Assembly: GCA_032027045.1 (NCBI GenBank)
Contig: JAVSMU010000001.1
Location: 539,356-603,355, forward strand
Length of the DNA stretch: 64,000 nt
Direction of reading: 5' to 3'
Origin: Truepera sp.
GTDB lineage: Bacteria; Deinococcota; Deinococci; Deinococcales; Trueperaceae
How positions within the stretch are numbered: position 1 is the stretch's first letter; each line of letters opens with the position of its first letter. Shown in pieces: positions 45,223-53,299 of this stretch. The translations under genes and the position numbers were made by a program. The notes beneath the pieces were generated by a model that searched no databases, was not told the DNA's origin, and saw nothing but the letters and a program-made list of their open reading frames with translations.

Positions 45223-46019
45223 CAGCCCTCGGCCAGCGGGTCGTTGCGCGCCACCGACTGCATCTCGGCGAGAAGTGCGACCAGCGGACCGCCGGAGGAC
45301 CGGGCGCGCCGGTCGGATGGCTCACTGCGCGCCGCCGCGGCCTTGGGTGGCGCTACGTCGACGCGTTCCAGCGCCCCCTTGATGCGCTGCATGACGGCCC
45401 CCTCGAGCTCGGAGGTGTCCGGGTAGATGCCGGCAACCGTCAGTGAAGCGTCGCCGGGAAGGGGCGCCAGCAACTGCGGGAGCAGCGGCCAGAGCGTGTC
45501 GAGCGCGGCCACGAGCCGCCGCCGCGACTCGTCGGTGCCGTGCGCCAGGCGCTCGAGCCAGAGCGCGCTGTGGCGCAGGTGGAACAGTTCCTCGCGGTTC
45601 ACCTTGGCGGCCACCTCCGCCACCGGTGCGTAGCTCGAGCGCATCAGGCGGGGGAGGAGCTCGGCCTCGTAGCTGTCGAAGAGGAACTGGCGGAGCATGG
45701 TGAACGCCCAGTCGCCCTTGGGCTGCTCGACCAGGCTGGTGCTGCGGAAGGCGACGGCCTCGCGGGTGAAGGCGAGCTCGTCCGGCTCGGGGCCGCCAAG
45801 CCCCTGCACCAGTTCGTACCAGAGCACCGCGTGGCCGATCTCGTCTTGGGCCACGTTGGCTATGGCGATGTCCTCCTCGAGGATCGGGCCGTGGCCCGTC
45901 CACTCGGAGTCGCGGTGCCCGAGCACCAGTTCGTCGTCGCCGAGCGCTGTAAGGCGCTCGATCAGGGCCTCGCGGACGGCGGCCGTCAAGGGGAGGGGAG
46001 GGCCAGGGTCCTCGCTCAT
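45219..46019 (-). CDS. paaC: PaaC, structural subunit of phenylacetyl-CoA epoxidase
   Basis: 266 aa, ferritin-like helical protein that pairs with PaaA in the epoxidase but lacks a working di-iron site. Signatures: LGDDELVLGHRDSEWTG, EEDIAIANVAQDEIGHA, FDSYEAELLPRL and KVNREELFHLRH. The ATG overlaps the paaB stop (ATGA), which fixes the start; the frame is open further upstream only as a shadow of paaB. Confidence 0.94.
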   Translation of the reverse strand: MSEDPGPPLPLTAAVREALIERLTALGDDELVLGHRDSEWTGHGPILEEDIAIANVAQDEIGHAVLWYELVQGLGGPEPDELAFTREAVAFRSTSLVEQPKGDWAFTMLRQFLFDSYEAELLPRLMRSSYAPVAEVAAKVNREELFHLRHSALWLERLAHGTDESRRRLVAALDTLWPLLPQLLAPLPGDASLTVAGIYPDTSELEGAVMQRIKGALERVDVAPPKAAAARSEPSDRRARSSGGPLVALLAEMQSVARNDPLAEGW

Positions 46020-46615
46020 TCGGGCACTCCCTCCTCCGCGTCCTTGCGGGCGACGGCGCTGCTCGAGTAGATGGACTGTTGCTTGTAGGTCTTGTCGAGC
46101 GCCGGCCCGAACCAGGGGTCGGCGACCGCGGGGTCGGAGCGGACCACCGCGTCCGCTTCGATGAGCCACAGGGCGAGGATGGGAGCGTCGGCGAACTCTC
46201 GCAGCGCGCGCGCTAGGGCGCCCTGCAACGTGGGCGCCGCGACCTCGCCCACCAGGTCGCCGAACGTCATCGAGCGGCGGTTGCTCGACTTGCGCACAAC
46301 GTAGTAGCGCTGCGCTGCGGCGGTCTCATCCGGGGTCGGCTCGGCGGAAGCCGCCTCGGCGTGGCCCTCCAGCTCCTGCGCCGTCCAGGCGTGAACGCAC
46401 GCCGCCGGCGCCACCCACATGCTCACCGCCGAGGGCCGGCGCGCGAAGACGGTGCGCGCCATCAGCAGCGCGTGCTCGGCGTCGGCGGCGTGCACGGAGC
46501 CGACGGCCTGATGCGCCTTGCGCTCGTTGTCCTGCTTCAGCACTTCCCAGCGCGGCCACTGGCTGTCGCCCGGTGCCGCGTTATCGGAGGTGGCTCGGGG
46601 CCGCAGCTCGCTCAT
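46016..46615 (-). CDS. paaB: PaaB, phenylacetyl-CoA epoxidase subunit, double-length form
   Basis: 199 aa, about twice the E. coli subunit. Residues 20-75 match PaaB well ([44 protein letters not shown]). After an acidic linker, 100-180 form a second PaaB-like unit ([24 protein letters not shown]) that has diverged. PaaB bridges the catalytic PaaAC pairs. Start overlaps the paaA stop (ATGA). Confidence 0.9.
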   Translation of the reverse strand: MSELRPRATSDNAAPGDSQWPRWEVLKQDNERKAHQAVGSVHAADAEHALLMARTVFARRPSAVSMWVAPAACVHAWTAQELEGHAEAASAEPTPDETAAAQRYYVVRKSSNRRSMTFGDLVGEVAAPTLQGALARALREFADAPILALWLIEADAVVRSDPAVADPWFGPALDKTYKQQSIYSSSAVARKDAEEGVPE

Positions 46616-47673
46616 CCGTCCGCCCTCGCTCGCCGCGCGCTCGGTTCAGGCTCCGCCGCCGTGCCGTCCGAGTGCGCCGCACTCGCTGCTTGTGCCGCAC
46701 GCTGCGTGTGTGCCGCACGCTGTGCGTGCGCCGCACGCTGGGCGTGCGCCGCCATGGCCTCGCGCACCCAGCGTCCGTCCTCGTGTGCCTTCCGCCGGGC
46801 GGCCAAGCGTTCGGCGTTGCAGGGACCGTCGCCCTTCACCACGCGCCAGAACTCGTCCCAGTCGATGGGCCCGTGGACCCAGTGGCCGGTCTCCTCGTCG
46901 AAGCGCAGGTCGGGGTCGGGGATCTCCAGTCCGGCGGCCATCAGGTCGGGCGCGTGCTCGTCGAGGAACTCCTGGCGCACCTCGTCGTTGGTCTTCACCT
47001 TCACGCCCCAACGCTTGAGCTGCGGGGTGTTCGGCGAGTCGGAGTCGTGCGGCCCGAGCATCATGAGCGACGGCCACCACCAGCGGTTTAGCGCGTCCTG
47101 CGCCATCTTGCGCTGCCCCGGCGTGCCGGCGGCATAGCGGCGGATCATCTCCTGGCCCTGCTTGTGGTGGAACGTCTCCTCGGCGCAGATGCGCACCATG
47201 GCGCGCGAGTAGGGGCCGTACGAGGCGCCCGCCAGCATGACCTGGTTCTTGATCGCCGCGCCGTCGACCAGCCAGCCGATCATGCCCACGTCGGCCCAAG
47301 TGAGAGTCGGGTAGTTGAAGACGCTCGAGTACTTGGCCCGCCCCTCGAGAAGGGCGTCGACCATCTCCTCGCGCGAGATCCCGAGGGTCTCGGCCGCGTG
47401 GTAGAGGTACTGGCCATGCCCGGCCTCGTCCTGCACCTTCGCGATGAGGATGAGCTTGCGGCGCAGGCTGGGGGCCGACGTGATCCACTCGCCCTCCGGC
47501 AGCATCCCCACCCACTCGCTGTGGGCGTGCTGGCTGATCATGCGGATGAGCTGGCGCCGGTACTCGGCCGGCATCCAGTCGCCGGGCTCGATCTTCTCGC
47601 CGGCGTTTATTCGCGCTTCGAACGCCGCCAGGAGTCGCTGCTCCTCGGCGTCGCTCAAGGGTAGACCGGGCAT
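46612..47673 (-). CDS. paaA: PaaA, catalytic di-iron subunit of phenylacetyl-CoA epoxidase
   Basis: 353 aa. Oxygenase subunit that epoxidises the ring of phenylacetyl-CoA. Di-iron ligands are visible as Glu and His in [15 protein letters not shown] and [26 protein letters not shown] and [18 protein letters not shown] are family signatures. The start at 47673 follows a strong AAGGAGG; longer in-frame starts lack one. The C-terminus ends in an Ala/His/Gln/Arg tail of six-residue repeats (AAHAQR) not needed in the family. First gene of paaABCD, divergent from E1-alpha. No paaE reductase is adjacent. Confidence 0.95.
   Translation of the reverse strand: MPGLPLSDAEEQRLLAAFEARINAGEKIEPGDWMPAEYRRQLIRMISQHAHSEWVGMLPEGEWITSAPSLRRKLILIAKVQDEAGHGQYLYHAAETLGISREEMVDALLEGRAKYSSVFNYPTLTWADVGMIGWLVDGAAIKNQVMLAGASYGPYSRAMVRICAEETFHHKQGQEMIRRYAAGTPGQRKMAQDALNRWWWPSLMMLGPHDSDSPNTPQLKRWGVKVKTNDEVRQEFLDEHAPDLMAAGLEIPDPDLRFDEETGHWVHGPIDWDEFWRVVKGDGPCNAERLAARRKAHEDGRWVREAMAAHAQRAAHAQRAAHTQRAAQAASAAHSDGTAAEPEPSARRARADG
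46694..46747. repeat. 18-bp tandem repeat, three units, in the paaA tail
   Basis: Units at 46694, 46712 and 46730, each starting GCCGCACGCTG; on the coding strand they read [18 protein letters not shown] in reverse order of position. Confidence 0.8.
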
Positions 47674-48047
47674 CCGACCCCTCCTTTCCGGCGCCATGGG
47701 CGCCGAGGGTGCGCGCGTCTCGCTGGACGCGCCCGGCAGCCGCACGCCGGTGGCGGGGCCGTGCCGGCCGCTCTCGCCGCCGCCGTCGTTGGCCGGTGCC
47801 AGCGCGCCGCTGCGTCGACTCGGTGGTGAACACTCATGTCGTACCTAGAAGCTAACCCAATGGCCGCACCTTCGCCCGAGGTCTTGTCACCATCGTGCGG
47901 CCGCTAAGTACACAAGCTGGTTGGTGCTTGAGCCTGGTCATGCCCCGCTGACCGCGCGGTAGCGTGACCGTAATGATCCGCGGCACCCTCCGGCCGGCCT
48001 GGCCGGGGGCCGGCAACTGGCCCCGGGAGCCGCGTGAGGAGGGACGC
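47674..48047. other. 374-bp divergent control region, paaA and E1-alpha
   Basis: Holds the AAGGAGG site of paaA, a minus-strand TAGCTT box at 47849-47854 that could serve paaA with a leader near 170 nt, and for E1-alpha a TAGCGT box at 47960-47965 plus a GAGGAGG site before 48048. A weak inverted repeat CAAGC/GCTTG lies near 47912-47930. Several long open frames cross it, but all are GC-rich shadows; I find no supported gene. Confidence 0.55.
47960..47965 (+). promoter_or_regulatory. -10 box TAGCGT before E1-alpha
   Basis: TANNNT hexamer 7 nt before an in-frame ATG at 47973 and about 83 nt before the ATG with a ribosome site at 48048. Confidence 0.5.
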
Positions 48048-49076
48048 ATGGATACGGTCCGCTTCGTCTCCCCGAAGGGGGAAGTCGTGGGGGAGCTGCC
48101 CATCAGCGACGAGGAGCTGCTGGCAGGTTACGAGGCCGTGGCTCGAGCCCGGCACTTCGACGAACGCGCGGTGGTCCTTCAGCGCCAGGGCCGCCTCGGC
48201 GTGTACGCGCCTTACAGGGGGCAGGAGGCCGCGCAGGTGGGGACGGCCATGGCCCTCCTCCCCAGCGACTGGTTGGTGCCGAGCTACCGCGAGACGGCCG
48301 CCGCCCTCACCCACGGACTGCCGCACAGCCAGCTCCTGCTCTATTGGCGGGCCCATGCCGAGGGCTGGAACTATCCCGAGGGCGTGCGCGTTCTTCCCTT
48401 CTACATCCCGATAGCCACGCAACTGCTGCACGCCGTGGGCCTAGCCATGGCGGGCCGGTTCCAGGAGGAACCGTGGGTAACGATGGTGTACGTGGGAGAC
48501 GGCGGCACCAGCGAGGGCGACTTCCACGAGGCGCTCAACTTCGCGGCCGTGTACAAGGCGCCGGTGGTGTTCGTCGTGCAGAACAACGGTTGGGCGATCA
48601 GCGTCCCGACCGAGAGGCAGATGGGGAACGTGCGCATCGTCGACCGGGCCGTCGGCTACGGCATGCCGGGCGTGCGCGTCGACGGCAACGACCTCGTGGC
48701 TTGCCTCGTCACCGCGCGTGAGGCGGTCGAGCGCGCGCGCCGAGGTGAGGGACCGACGCTCATCGAGGCCGTCACGTACCGCCTGGCTCCGCACACCACG
48801 AGCGACGACCCGCTGCGGTACCGCGACGAGGAGGAGACCGTCAGGCGTGAGGAAGAGGAACCCCTGCGCCGGCTGCGCGCCCTCCTCGCCGCGCGGGCCG
48901 TCTGGGACGACGAGCGCGAGGCCGCCCTCGTGGCGCGGCTCGAAGAGGAGTCGCGGGCCGCCCTTGCCGTGGCGGACGCCACGCCCGAGCCGCCCCCCGA
49001 GAGCATCGTAGAGCAGGTCTTCGCCGACCTGGGCCCCGATCAGAGGCGCGCGTGGGAGGCCCTCCGTGAAGGCTGA
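48048..49076 (+). CDS. 2-oxoacid dehydrogenase E1 component, alpha subunit
   Basis: Thiamine-diphosphate decarboxylase subunit of a pyruvate or branched-chain 2-oxoacid dehydrogenase. 342 aa with the ThDP/Mg motif from [11 protein letters not shown] (150-160) to VVQNNGW, the phospho-loop region [12 protein letters not shown], and [15 protein letters not shown] near the N-terminus. The start at 48048 has GAGGAGG 5 nt upstream; the ATG at 47973 behind a -10 box would add 25 residues without homology. The beta subunit gene overlaps its end by 11 bases. E2 and E3 are not in the window. Confidence 0.92.
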   Translation: MDTVRFVSPKGEVVGELPISDEELLAGYEAVARARHFDERAVVLQRQGRLGVYAPYRGQEAAQVGTAMALLPSDWLVPSYRETAAALTHGLPHSQLLLYWRAHAEGWNYPEGVRVLPFYIPIATQLLHAVGLAMAGRFQEEPWVTMVYVGDGGTSEGDFHEALNFAAVYKAPVVFVVQNNGWAISVPTERQMGNVRIVDRAVGYGMPGVRVDGNDLVACLVTAREAVERARRGEGPTLIEAVTYRLAPHTTSDDPLRYRDEEETVRREEEEPLRRLRALLAARAVWDDEREAALVARLEEESRAALAVADATPEPPPESIVEQVFADLGPDQRRAWEALREG

Positions 49077-50088
49077 GGCGGTCGGCATCCGCCAGGCGGG
49101 CGAGGCGGCGCGCGGCGTCACGATGGTGCAGGCCATCAACGATGCGCTGGGCGTGGCCCTGGCGCGGGACGACCGCACGCTGCTCTTCGGCGAGGACGTC
49201 GGCCACATGGGCGGCGTCTTCCGTGCCAGCGACGGCTTGCAGGAGCGTTTCGGCACGGACCGGGTGTTCGACACGCCCCTCGCGGAGGCGGGCATCATGG
49301 GCCTTGCCATCGGGCTCGCCCTGGGTGGCATGCGGCCGCTGGCCGAGGTGCAGTTCGCGGGCTTCCTCTACCCGGCCCTGGATCAGGTGATGTCGCACTT
49401 GGGTCGGTACCGGCACCGCACCCGCGGGCGCTTCTCGCTGCCCGTGGTCGTGCGCGCGGCCTACGGCGGAGGCGTCCACACGCCCGAGCAGCACGCCGAC
49501 TCGCCCGAGGGAGTGCTCGCGAGCGTGCCCGGAGTGAAGGTCGTCATTCCCTCCTCTCCAGAGCGCGCCAAGGGGCTGCTGCTGGCCGCGATCGACGACC
49601 CGGACCCCGTCTTCTTCCTCGAGGCCATCAAGCTCTACCGTTCGCAGCGCGAGGCCGTGCCGGAGGGTCATTACACGCACCCGCTGGGCCGGGCGCGCGT
49701 GGTGCGCGAGGGGGACGCCGTCACGCTCGTCTGCTACGGCGGCATGGTCGAGGTCTGCTCGAAGGCGGCCGAGGTAGCGGCGCGCGAGGGCGTGGAGCTG
49801 GAGGTCATCGACCTCGAGACGCTGGTGCCGCTGGACGAGGCCACGCTGCTCGAGTCGGTGAAGCGCACGGGCCGCATGGTGGTGGTCTACGAGGCGCCCC
49901 GGAGCGGCGGTTTCGGCGCCGAAGTGGTGGCCCGCATGGCCGAGGAGGCCATCTACTACCTCGAGGCCCCGCTGCTCAGGGTTGCGGGCTGGGACGCCCC
50001 CTACCCGCCCTACACCTCACTCGAGCATCACTACCGCCCCGACGCCAGGCGCGTGCTCGAGGCGGTAAGGAAGGTGCTTTCCACCTAG
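49066..50088 (+). CDS. 2-oxoacid dehydrogenase E1 component, beta subunit
   Basis: 340 aa transketolase-like beta chain. Family stretches: [66 protein letters not shown] and the C-terminal [25 protein letters not shown] start with GGGAGG 6 nt ahead, inside the end of the alpha gene. Together they form an alpha2-beta2 E1. Branched-chain versus pyruvate specificity cannot be decided. Confidence 0.93.
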   Translation: MKAEAVGIRQAGEAARGVTMVQAINDALGVALARDDRTLLFGEDVGHMGGVFRASDGLQERFGTDRVFDTPLAEAGIMGLAIGLALGGMRPLAEVQFAGFLYPALDQVMSHLGRYRHRTRGRFSLPVVVRAAYGGGVHTPEQHADSPEGVLASVPGVKVVIPSSPERAKGLLLAAIDDPDPVFFLEAIKLYRSQREAVPEGHYTHPLGRARVVREGDAVTLVCYGGMVEVCSKAAEVAAREGVELEVIDLETLVPLDEATLLESVKRTGRMVVVYEAPRSGGFGAEVVARMAEEAIYYLEAPLLRVAGWDAPYPPYTSLEHHYRPDARRVLEAVRKVLST

Positions 50089-50129
50089 GCCCTCTAGGCC
50101 GCCGCCGCTTGCGCAGCCGGCGCCCCATG

Positions 50130-50157
50130 CCTTAGTATTTAAGGTACTTCTAAGGTA
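50130..50157. promoter_or_regulatory. repeat-rich recA promoter region
   Basis: Contains CCTTAG (50130-50135) and CTAAGG (50150-50155) as an inverted repeat, and two direct copies of TAAGGTA (50140-50146, 50151-50157) exactly 11 bp apart. TAGTAT at 50133-50138 is a possible -10 box. This is where a damage-response regulator would be expected to act. Confidence 0.5.
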
Positions 50158-50195
50158 GTGGCGCCGACAGGCCCACGCGTGAGTGGAGGCAGACG

Positions 50196-51251
50196 ATGGA
50201 TAAGGAACGCGCTAAGGCACTCGAGTCCGCTTTGTTGCAGATCGAGCGGCAGTTTGGTCGTGGGGCGATCATGCGGTTGGGGGCTGAGCCGGTTGGGGTG
50301 TTGGGGTCTGGGGTTATTTCGACTGGGTCTTTGAGTGTGGATGTGGCGTTGGGGGTTGGGGGTTTGCCGCGGGGGCGGGTGGTGGAGGTGTATGGGCCGG
50401 AGTCGGGGGGTAAGACGACTTTGGCTTTGCATGTGGTGGCTGAGGCGCAGGCGGCTGGTGGGGTGGCGGCGTTCGTGGATGCTGAGCATGCGTTGGATCC
50501 GGCTTATGCGGCGGCGTTGGGGGTGGACGTTGATGAGTTGTTGGTGTCGCAGCCGGATACGGGTGAGCAGGCGTTGGAGATCGTGGAGTTGTTGGTGCGG
50601 TCGGGGGCGGTGGATGTGGTGGTGGTGGATAGTGTGGCGGCGTTGACGCCGCGGGCTGAGATCGAGGGTGAGATGGGGGATGCGCATGTGGGGTTGCAGG
50701 CGCGGTTGATGTCGCAGGCGCTCAGGAAGTTGACGGGGGTGTTGTCGAAGTCGCGGACGACGGCGATTTTCATCAATCAGATCCGGGAGAAGATCGGGGT
50801 GATGTATGGGAATCCGGAGACGACGCCGGGGGGTAGGGCGCTTAAGTTTTATGCGAGTGTGCGGCTTGAGGTGAGGCGTAAGGGGGATGTGAAGGTGGGG
50901 GTCGAGCGGGTGGGTAATCGGGTGCGGGTGAAGGTGACGAAGAACAAGGTGGCGCCGCCTTTTCGTGAGGCGGAGGTGGACATCGTGTTCGGTAAGGGGT
51001 TCGATAAGTTGGGGGATCTGGTGGCGGTGGCGAGTGATCTTGGGATCGTGGTTAAGAGCGGGTCGTGGTTCTCGTATGGGGACACGCGGTTGGGTCAGGG
51101 TAAGGAGCGGGCGGTGGAGTTCATCGCTGCTAATCCCGAGCTGATCGGTGAGATCCGCGGCAAGGTCATGGACGCCCTCAAACTCGGAGGCAAGACCGGC
51201 ACCACGGCCTCGGGCGACGACGCCGAAGAGGTGGAGGCGATGGAGGCATAG
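50196..51251 (+). CDS. recA: RecA recombinase, with GT-rich codon usage
   Basis: Strand exchange and SOS co-protease. 351 aa: helix with [22 protein letters not shown], Walker [10 protein letters not shown] (67-75), Walker [11 protein letters not shown], loop L1 [19 protein letters not shown], loop L2 with [17 protein letters not shown], and an acidic C-terminus. GGAGG lies 7 nt before the ATG. The protein is a normal RecA, but from about 50250 to 51130 the coding strand is almost free of C: for example 7 C in 50341-50400 and 5 in 50581-50640. Leu is nearly always TTG, Val GTG, Gly GGG or GGT. Both ends of the gene revert to the C-rich style of the neighbours. Confidence 0.97.
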   Translation: MDKERAKALESALLQIERQFGRGAIMRLGAEPVGVLGSGVISTGSLSVDVALGVGGLPRGRVVEVYGPESGGKTTLALHVVAEAQAAGGVAAFVDAEHALDPAYAAALGVDVDELLVSQPDTGEQALEIVELLVRSGAVDVVVVDSVAALTPRAEIEGEMGDAHVGLQARLMSQALRKLTGVLSKSRTTAIFINQIREKIGVMYGNPETTPGGRALKFYASVRLEVRRKGDVKVGVERVGNRVRVKVTKNKVAPPFREAEVDIVFGKGFDKLGDLVAVASDLGIVVKSGSWFSYGDTRLGQGKERAVEFIAANPELIGEIRGKVMDALKLGGKTGTTASGDDAEEVEAMEA

Positions 51252-51320
51252 GCCAGTACAAAGTCAAGCGGCGGGACAACCGGACCGGCACGATGGCGTT
51301 ACTATGGCCCAAGACTCGAG

Positions 51321-51340
51321 GGGGTGACGAGCGTCACCCC
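51321..51340. terminator. 8-bp perfect hairpin after recA
   Basis: GGGGTGAC, loop GAGC, GTCACCCC, 70 nt after the recA stop and 128 nt before korA. No T-run. It may end recA transcripts or sit in the korA leader, since a TACTAT box lies just upstream at 51300-51305. Confidence 0.5.
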
Positions 51341-51467
51341 GATTCTGCGGGAAGTCGGGCCCGAGCCATCCACCCTGCTGACGCAGCAGCCTTGCAAGTG
51401 TCACCCCGCGAGGCGCGACGGTAAGGCCAAGGCGGTTCCGGACAACCCCTGGAGGTGCGATTACCAA

Positions 51468-53294
51468 ATGGGTGTCACCGTACCGCTGAACCGCCGGCAA
51501 GACTCGCTTGCGGCGGACACCATCGTCAACGACTTCTCGCTCGTCGTGGCCACCGCCAACGGCACGGGTAGTCAGACCGCCAACATGACGCTCCTGCGCT
51601 CCTTCTTCAAGATGGGCATCCCCGTCCACGGGAAGAACATCTTCCCCTCGAACATCCAGGGGCTGCCCACCTGGTACCACATCCGCGTGAGCAAGCACGG
51701 CTACGTCGCGCGCCGGCCGTCCGAACTGCTGGTGGCGTTCAACCCGGCAACCCTGCACGAGGACGTCGCCAACCTGCCCGCCGGCGGAGTAGTGATCCAC
51801 AACTCCGACCTGCGGCTGCGGCCCGAGCGCGGCGACCTTACCTACTACCCGGTGCCCGTCAAGGAACTCCTCAAGGGCGTCGAGGTGAAGGGCAAGATCA
51901 AGGAGTACATCGCCAACATGACGTACGTCGGGGTGGTCGCGCACCTCCTCGGCGTGCCACTCGAGGTGATAGAGGAGGCGCTAGGACACCACTTCGGCAA
52001 GCGCCAGAAGCTGGTGGACAGCAACCTCGAGGTCGTGCGCCTGTCCCACTCGTGGGCGGTGGACAACCTACCCAAGAACGATCCCTACCGAGTGGAGCCG
52101 ATGAACGCCACCGAGGGGCTCATCATGATGACGGGCAACGAGGCGGGAGCCCTCGGGAGCGTGTTCGGGGGCGTCAGCGTTGCGGGCTGGTACCCGATAA
52201 CGCCGTCCACGAGCTTCATCGACTCGCTGCGCGAGTATCTCGGCAAGCTCCGCGTCGACGAAGAGGGCAGGGCCAGCTTCAGCGTCATCCAAGCCGAGGA
52301 CGAACTAGCCGCCATCGGCATCGTGATCGGTGCCGGTTGGGCGGGCGCGCGCGCCGTGACCGCCACCAGCGGGCCGGGGCTCTCGCTGATGGCCGAGTTC
52401 CTCGGGTTGGCTTACTACGCCGACGTTCCCGCAGTGGTGTGGGACATCCAACGCGTCGGACCAAGCACCGGCCTCCCGACGCGCACCAGCCAGGGCGACG
52501 TATCCTTCGCCTACTACCTCGGCCACGGCGACACCAAGCAGGTGCTCCTGTTCCCCTCTTCCATAGAGGAGTGCTTCGAGTTCGGCTACAAGGCGCAGGA
52601 CTTGGCCGACAGGCTCCAGACCCCCATCCTCGTGCTCTCCGACCTCGACCTCGGCATGAACAACTGGATGGGCCGGCCCTTCGAGTACCCGGACACGCCG
52701 CTCGATCGCGGCAAGGTCCTGTCGGCGGAAGAGGTCGCGGAGCTTCCCAACTTCGGTCGCTACCGGGACGTGGACGGGGACGGCATCGCCTACCGCACGC
52801 TGCCCGGCAACGAGAACCCTCGGGCCGCCTGGTTCGGGCGCGGTACCGGTCACGACGAGAACGCCAAGTACTCGGAGCGCCCGGAGGACTGGGTGGAGAA
52901 CATGGCGCGCCTGGCCCGTAAGTTCGACACGGCCAGGAACCTGGTGCCCGCCCCGGTCGTCGACGAGCAACCCGGTGCGAAGCTGGGCATCATCGCTTAC
53001 GGCACCACGCGCTACGCCATCGAGGAGGCCCGCGACCTGCTCGTTGCAGAGGGCATCCCCACGGACTTCATGCGCCTACGCGCCCTTCCGATCGGCCCCG
53101 AGGTCGCCGAGTTCGTCGCCGGCCACGATGACGTGGTGGTCATCGAGATGAACCGCGACGGTCAGCTGAAGGCCATCCTCCGCGACGAGCTTCCCGAGCA
53201 CGCCGCCAAGCTCGAGCCCATCGCCTTCCTCGACGGCATGCCGCTCACCGCGGCATGGGTCGTGGAGCGCATCAAAGCCCACTTAGGGGAGTGA
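51468..53294 (+). CDS. korA: 2-oxoacid:ferredoxin oxidoreductase, fused gamma-alpha subunit
   Basis: 608 aa, probably 2-oxoglutarate-specific (KorA/OorA). Residues 20-200 are the gamma domain (VVATANGTGSQTANMTLLRSF, VHGKNIFPSNIQGLPTW); from about 215 the alpha domain begins with GNEAGALGSVFGGVSVAG and YPITPSTS, then EDELAAIGIVIGAGWAGARA and a C-terminal transketolase-like part. Makes acyl-CoA and reduced ferredoxin together with KorB. The ATG at 51468 follows GGAGGTG by 11 nt; the frame is open upstream to 51324, but those residues are not family-like. Pyruvate as substrate is not excluded. Confidence 0.9.
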   Translation: MGVTVPLNRRQDSLAADTIVNDFSLVVATANGTGSQTANMTLLRSFFKMGIPVHGKNIFPSNIQGLPTWYHIRVSKHGYVARRPSELLVAFNPATLHEDVANLPAGGVVIHNSDLRLRPERGDLTYYPVPVKELLKGVEVKGKIKEYIANMTYVGVVAHLLGVPLEVIEEALGHHFGKRQKLVDSNLEVVRLSHSWAVDNLPKNDPYRVEPMNATEGLIMMTGNEAGALGSVFGGVSVAGWYPITPSTSFIDSLREYLGKLRVDEEGRASFSVIQAEDELAAIGIVIGAGWAGARAVTATSGPGLSLMAEFLGLAYYADVPAVVWDIQRVGPSTGLPTRTSQGDVSFAYYLGHGDTKQVLLFPSSIEECFEFGYKAQDLADRLQTPILVLSDLDLGMNNWMGRPFEYPDTPLDRGKVLSAEEVAELPNFGRYRDVDGDGIAYRTLPGNENPRAAWFGRGTGHDENAKYSERPEDWVENMARLARKFDTARNLVPAPVVDEQPGAKLGIIAYGTTRYAIEEARDLLVAEGIPTDFMRLRALPIGPEVAEFVAGHDDVVVIEMNRDGQLKAILRDELPEHAAKLEPIAFLDGMPLTAAWVVERIKAHLGE

Positions 53295-53299
53295 CGAGA

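Noticed and set aside
46646-47833. 395-codon frame over paaA
   Set aside because: Out-of-frame shadow of paaA with Arg/Gly-rich product.
50139-50687. 182-codon antisense frame in recA rich in His, Pro and Arg
   Set aside because: A by-product of the C-poor, GT-rich recA strand; no start signals and no family resemblance.
50196-51251. recA as contamination or misassembly
   Set aside because: The reading frame is intact and complete and the codon style changes within the gene at both ends, which fits biology better than a contig join; still listed as a refutation test.
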